Source: Jaapia argillacea MUCL 33604
Taxonomy: Eukaryota > Basidiomycota > Agaricomycetes > Jaapiales > Jaapiaceae
Direction: 5' to 3'
Assembly: GCA_000697665.1 (NCBI GenBank)
Contig: KL197713.1
Coordinates: 429,605 to 493,604 of the forward strand
DNA: 64,000 bases
In this document: piece by piece, positions 61,882-64,000 of the stretch
How the letters are laid out: each line of letters opens with the position of its first letter
Numbering within the stretch: position 1 is the first letter of the stretch
Made by a program: the position numbers and the translations under genes
The notes under the pieces: generated by a model
Database searches by the model: none
Seen by the model: only the letters and a program-made list of their open reading frames with translations
Told to the model about the DNA's origin: nothing

Positions 61882-62815
61882 CTAGTTCATGAACATGAGG
61901 TCAGATCGCAGAACGTACTTGATGCCACTCTGAACCATCGACCCCTCGTGAAGCATACATTCCTGACCATGGCTACCAGGACGGGGGAAAGAACGATCAG
62001 ACACCACCGCGACGGGACTTGAGGTTGACAAAGGCACTGACCGATGAAGGAGGGCGGTGCCTCGAGTAAGAGGAGCAGTGATAACTTCGCGTGGCTTCCC
62101 TCGCTGATCTTTGTAAAACAACGTCTGACAAGGTCAAACTGTCAGGAAGGATTGGACGGCAGAAAAAAAGGTTGATACTTCTCCGCCCAGTACTCCATCT
62201 TCAACACCAGAGAGATAGATTAGCAGGGTCCATTCGGACTTGGCTCCCGTCTCGGTATCCCGAACCGAATCATCATAATGGGGACCAAAGTGTTGGGAAG
62301 GCGTATATTTGTACAGTCGGATGTTGGAGTTCAGTGAGTGGGGAGGTCGGCGAAGATCAGCTTGTCGCCTTGCAGAGGTCGGGTACAGAAACTCGGGTAG
62401 GTGAGGAGCGAGAACGGTAAACAAACGTTGCGCGAATGGCACCGAATTTATAGAGAATCGGTCTGGATACGATGGGATCAAGGCTTCGTGGACGAGGGGA
62501 GTTGCATGGGTGGACTCACGGTTCAGCCGATCAGCCTCTCCCCTTTTCTTGGGTGGGGTGAGCTCCAGGGGGAGGCCTTCGATAAACCGGATGAATTTCT
62601 GGCACTCATCCACCGAGAAGAGATTCTGAAACACAGGTCACATATTATCCGCCAAGACTGCTTATCAGGTTAAGCTGACCGACATCAATGAGTAGGACCT
62701 GATCCTCCAAAAGAGGGTGACATTCCAGGTGAGACTTGGGATAGATATCGGGAAAAGAGGGTGCTTGCGTGGCAGGCCTTGCACTGGCTTGTGGACCTCG
62801 TGCTTTCTTCACCAT
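61882..62815 (-). CDS. 2-oxoglutarate/Fe(II) dioxygenase, P4H-like
   Basis: Four exons (62815-62684, 62625-62179, 62124-62042, 61972-61882) sum to 753 nt, giving 250 residues in frame. VLLIDNLFSVDECQKFIRFI and LPLELTPPKKRGEADRLN open the domain. HFGPHYDDS holds the HxD iron ligands, and HEGSMVQSGIKYVLRSDLMF holds the distal His and the Arg that binds 2-oxoglutarate. The NLRLYKYT-like segment NSNIRLYKYTPSQHFG is typical of the prolyl-4-hydroxylase superfamily. The substrate is unknown; fungal members of this type are mostly uncharacterised. It is convergent with RRP3, with 51 bp between stops. The ATG at 62815 is the first. Confidence 0.86.
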
Positions 62816-62925
62816 GGTAAGAGCAGGTAAGAGTCCTGAGAGGCGGCTGATAGTGACAAGTTGCCATACTTTTAATGAACAAAAAGCGATGTAACGATTA
62901 TGGCAAAAAAATGTCATTAACACAT

Positions 62926-63009
62926 GCCCCATGGCTGAGTTGGTCACAGCGTCCGACTGTTAACATGCAGTTGCATCGGAAGGTCGTGAGTTCGAGCCTC
63001 ACTGGGGCA
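62926..63009 (+). tRNA. trnN: tRNA-Asn(GTT) with 12-nt intron
   Basis: Acceptor stem GCCCCA/TGGGGC with the last pair mismatched, D arm GGCTGAGTTGGTCACAGC, anticodon stem TCCGA/TCGGA, loop CTGTTAA with GTT at 62959-62961, T arm GTGAG-TTCGAGC-CTCAC. A 12-nt intron at 62963-62974 sits one base 3' of the anticodon, the canonical nuclear position. Mature length 72 before CCA. Internal A and B boxes are intact. Confidence 0.95.
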
Positions 63010-63895
63010 GCGTATTTTACTCCCAGTAACTCTGAAGTCGATCAATGTCAAATCAGACAACTACTTGCAAAAGGGCATGTCAAGAAGTACGCTGAGTCTC
63101 ATATTGTCTTCTCCAGACTCGATTAACTTTTTTGTGCCTATGAACAAGCCATCCGACGACCATAAGGCCTGCCAGGAGTACGTACCATCGAGGCGCTACC
63201 AGTCGCTCTTACACAGCCATTGTTACAACATGGAGCTGTGAATCACGTTCCACCAGTCGGCATGTAGAGCCATAGAAAATACGACAGTTCCTATGGGAAT
63301 TTTTGAGCGAACGGAAGAACCTCTGATCTAATACAATCTGGTTTTTCCGGTTTTATGATGAGCGACAGCAAGCGTCGGGCATCGACCGAGACGACGACCA
63401 CGAAATGTGGCTGGACGCGAGTTGTGAACCATTCCGCCGCGAGTGACCATGGCGGGCAAATCGTCACGAAATGTCACGCAGAATTGGCAGGGCATTGTGG
63501 AGGGTATCTGAATCCACACCTTCCACTTGTTAAAAGTCGTCGGGGAAATAGTCTGGAACATTGATTTTGGGTATGTGCCTGAATCCTGAAAGCGGGAGAC
63601 AGCGGAGGTTCAAGATCTATGGGATCTGATGGGTCTTCAGCCACAGCTCCCCATTTTTACGCTTTTCCGTCTCCCATTCTACAACCACACTGCCCGTAAC
63701 AAACAGACTTCGGGAACATATTCTTTGTGTATTTAAGCATCTCTGTGAATTTTCGGAAGACCTCCCGAGGACGGGAGCGGGCTACAAGTCGATGGTTCAC
63801 ATGTCGCGCGTGGTTCACAAGTGGGTCCACGATAGTATGGTCACATACTTCAGTTATCTGTTTGGGCTTCAATGCTGAATGATGGCAAAACATTC
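63010..63895. other. Spacer between inverted tRNA-Asn genes
   Basis: 886 bp without a supported gene; open frames (e.g. 63328-63561) have no motif. No transposon ends or long repeats seen, so the origin of the tRNA inversion is unclear. Confidence 0.5.
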
Positions 63896-63979
63896 TGCCC
63901 CAGTGAGGGTCGAACTCACGACCTTCCGATGCAACTGCAAGTTAACAGTCGGACGCTGTAACCAACTCAGCCATGGGGC
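63896..63979 (-). tRNA. trnN: tRNA-Asn(GTT), inverted second copy
   Basis: Reverse complement of the first tRNA-Asn except at a few bases: D loop has GGTTACAGC instead of GGTCACAGC, the intron has CTTGC where copy 1 has CATGC, and the T loop reads TTCGACC instead of TTCGAGC. The anticodon is GTT and the 12-nt intron is in the same place. It lies about 0.9 kb from copy 1 in opposite orientation. Confidence 0.94.
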
Positions 63980-64000
63980 AGGTGTTAGTCGATAAAACAA

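Overview
The window is nuclear DNA of a filamentous basidiomycete, most likely a mushroom-forming Agaricomycete. Nearly every gene is interrupted by many short (about 48-95 nt) GT-AG introns, genes lie close together on both strands, and the protein set (fungal MARVEL-type four-helix proteins, a fungal proton channel, a HAL4/SAT4-type kinase, TRAPPII, kynurenine-pathway genes) fits a basidiomycete. The class is an inference from gene style and remembered family resemblance, not from a search. Gene models were spliced by hand from reading frame, splice sites and family motifs.

Layout. 0-6 kb: argininosuccinate lyase, a tiny AN1 zinc-finger protein and a probably cytosolic aspartate aminotransferase, all on +. 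6-14.4 kb: a HEAT-repeat PP4R1-like phosphatase regulator and two MARVEL-like membrane proteins. 14.6-16.3 kb: a voltage-gated proton channel (-) and a FUN14-domain protein (+) sharing a 141-bp divergent promoter. 16.5-23.1 kb: NOP2 rRNA methyltransferase, a small EF-hand-like protein (-) and the PRP28 splicing helicase. 23.1-27.8 kb: a 4.7-kb stretch without a convincing gene that holds two pairs of diverged duplicated blocks. 27.8-35.3 kb: a HAL4/SAT4-type kinase, YOS9/OS-9 ERAD lectin (-) and a four-hook AT-hook protein. 35.7-40.9 kb: BNA4 (-), BNA5 (+), BNA7 (-), the three consecutive kynurenine-pathway enzymes side by side. 41.2-45.9 kb: a FAR-17a/AIG1-like protein (-), an MCH1-like transporter (-) and a third MARVEL-like protein (+). 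46.3-50.7 kb: an IST1 ESCRT domain read directly into a TBC domain with a long disordered tail. 50.9-62.8 kb: PIG-H/GPI15 (-), a GH5 glucanase, ALG3, TRS130/TRAPPC10, RRP3/DDX47 and a 2-oxoglutarate/Fe(II) dioxygenase (-). 62.9-64 kb: two nearly identical intron-containing tRNA-Asn(GTT) genes in inverted orientation.

Functional links. BNA7, BNA4 and BNA5 catalyse successive steps from N-formylkynurenine to 3-hydroxyanthranilate, feeding de novo NAD synthesis, and are the clearest co-functional cluster. PIG-H, ALG3 and YOS9 act in ER glycosylation or glycoprotein quality control. TRS130 and the IST1-TBC gene act in membrane traffic. NOP2 and RRP3 act in ribosome biogenesis. No CRISPR array, insertion sequence, rRNA operon or virus was seen. 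The observations most worth checking are the IST1-TBC composite gene with its intron-retention switch, the kynurenine cluster, the fungal proton channel, three inferred GC-AG introns and the duplicated non-coding blocks.
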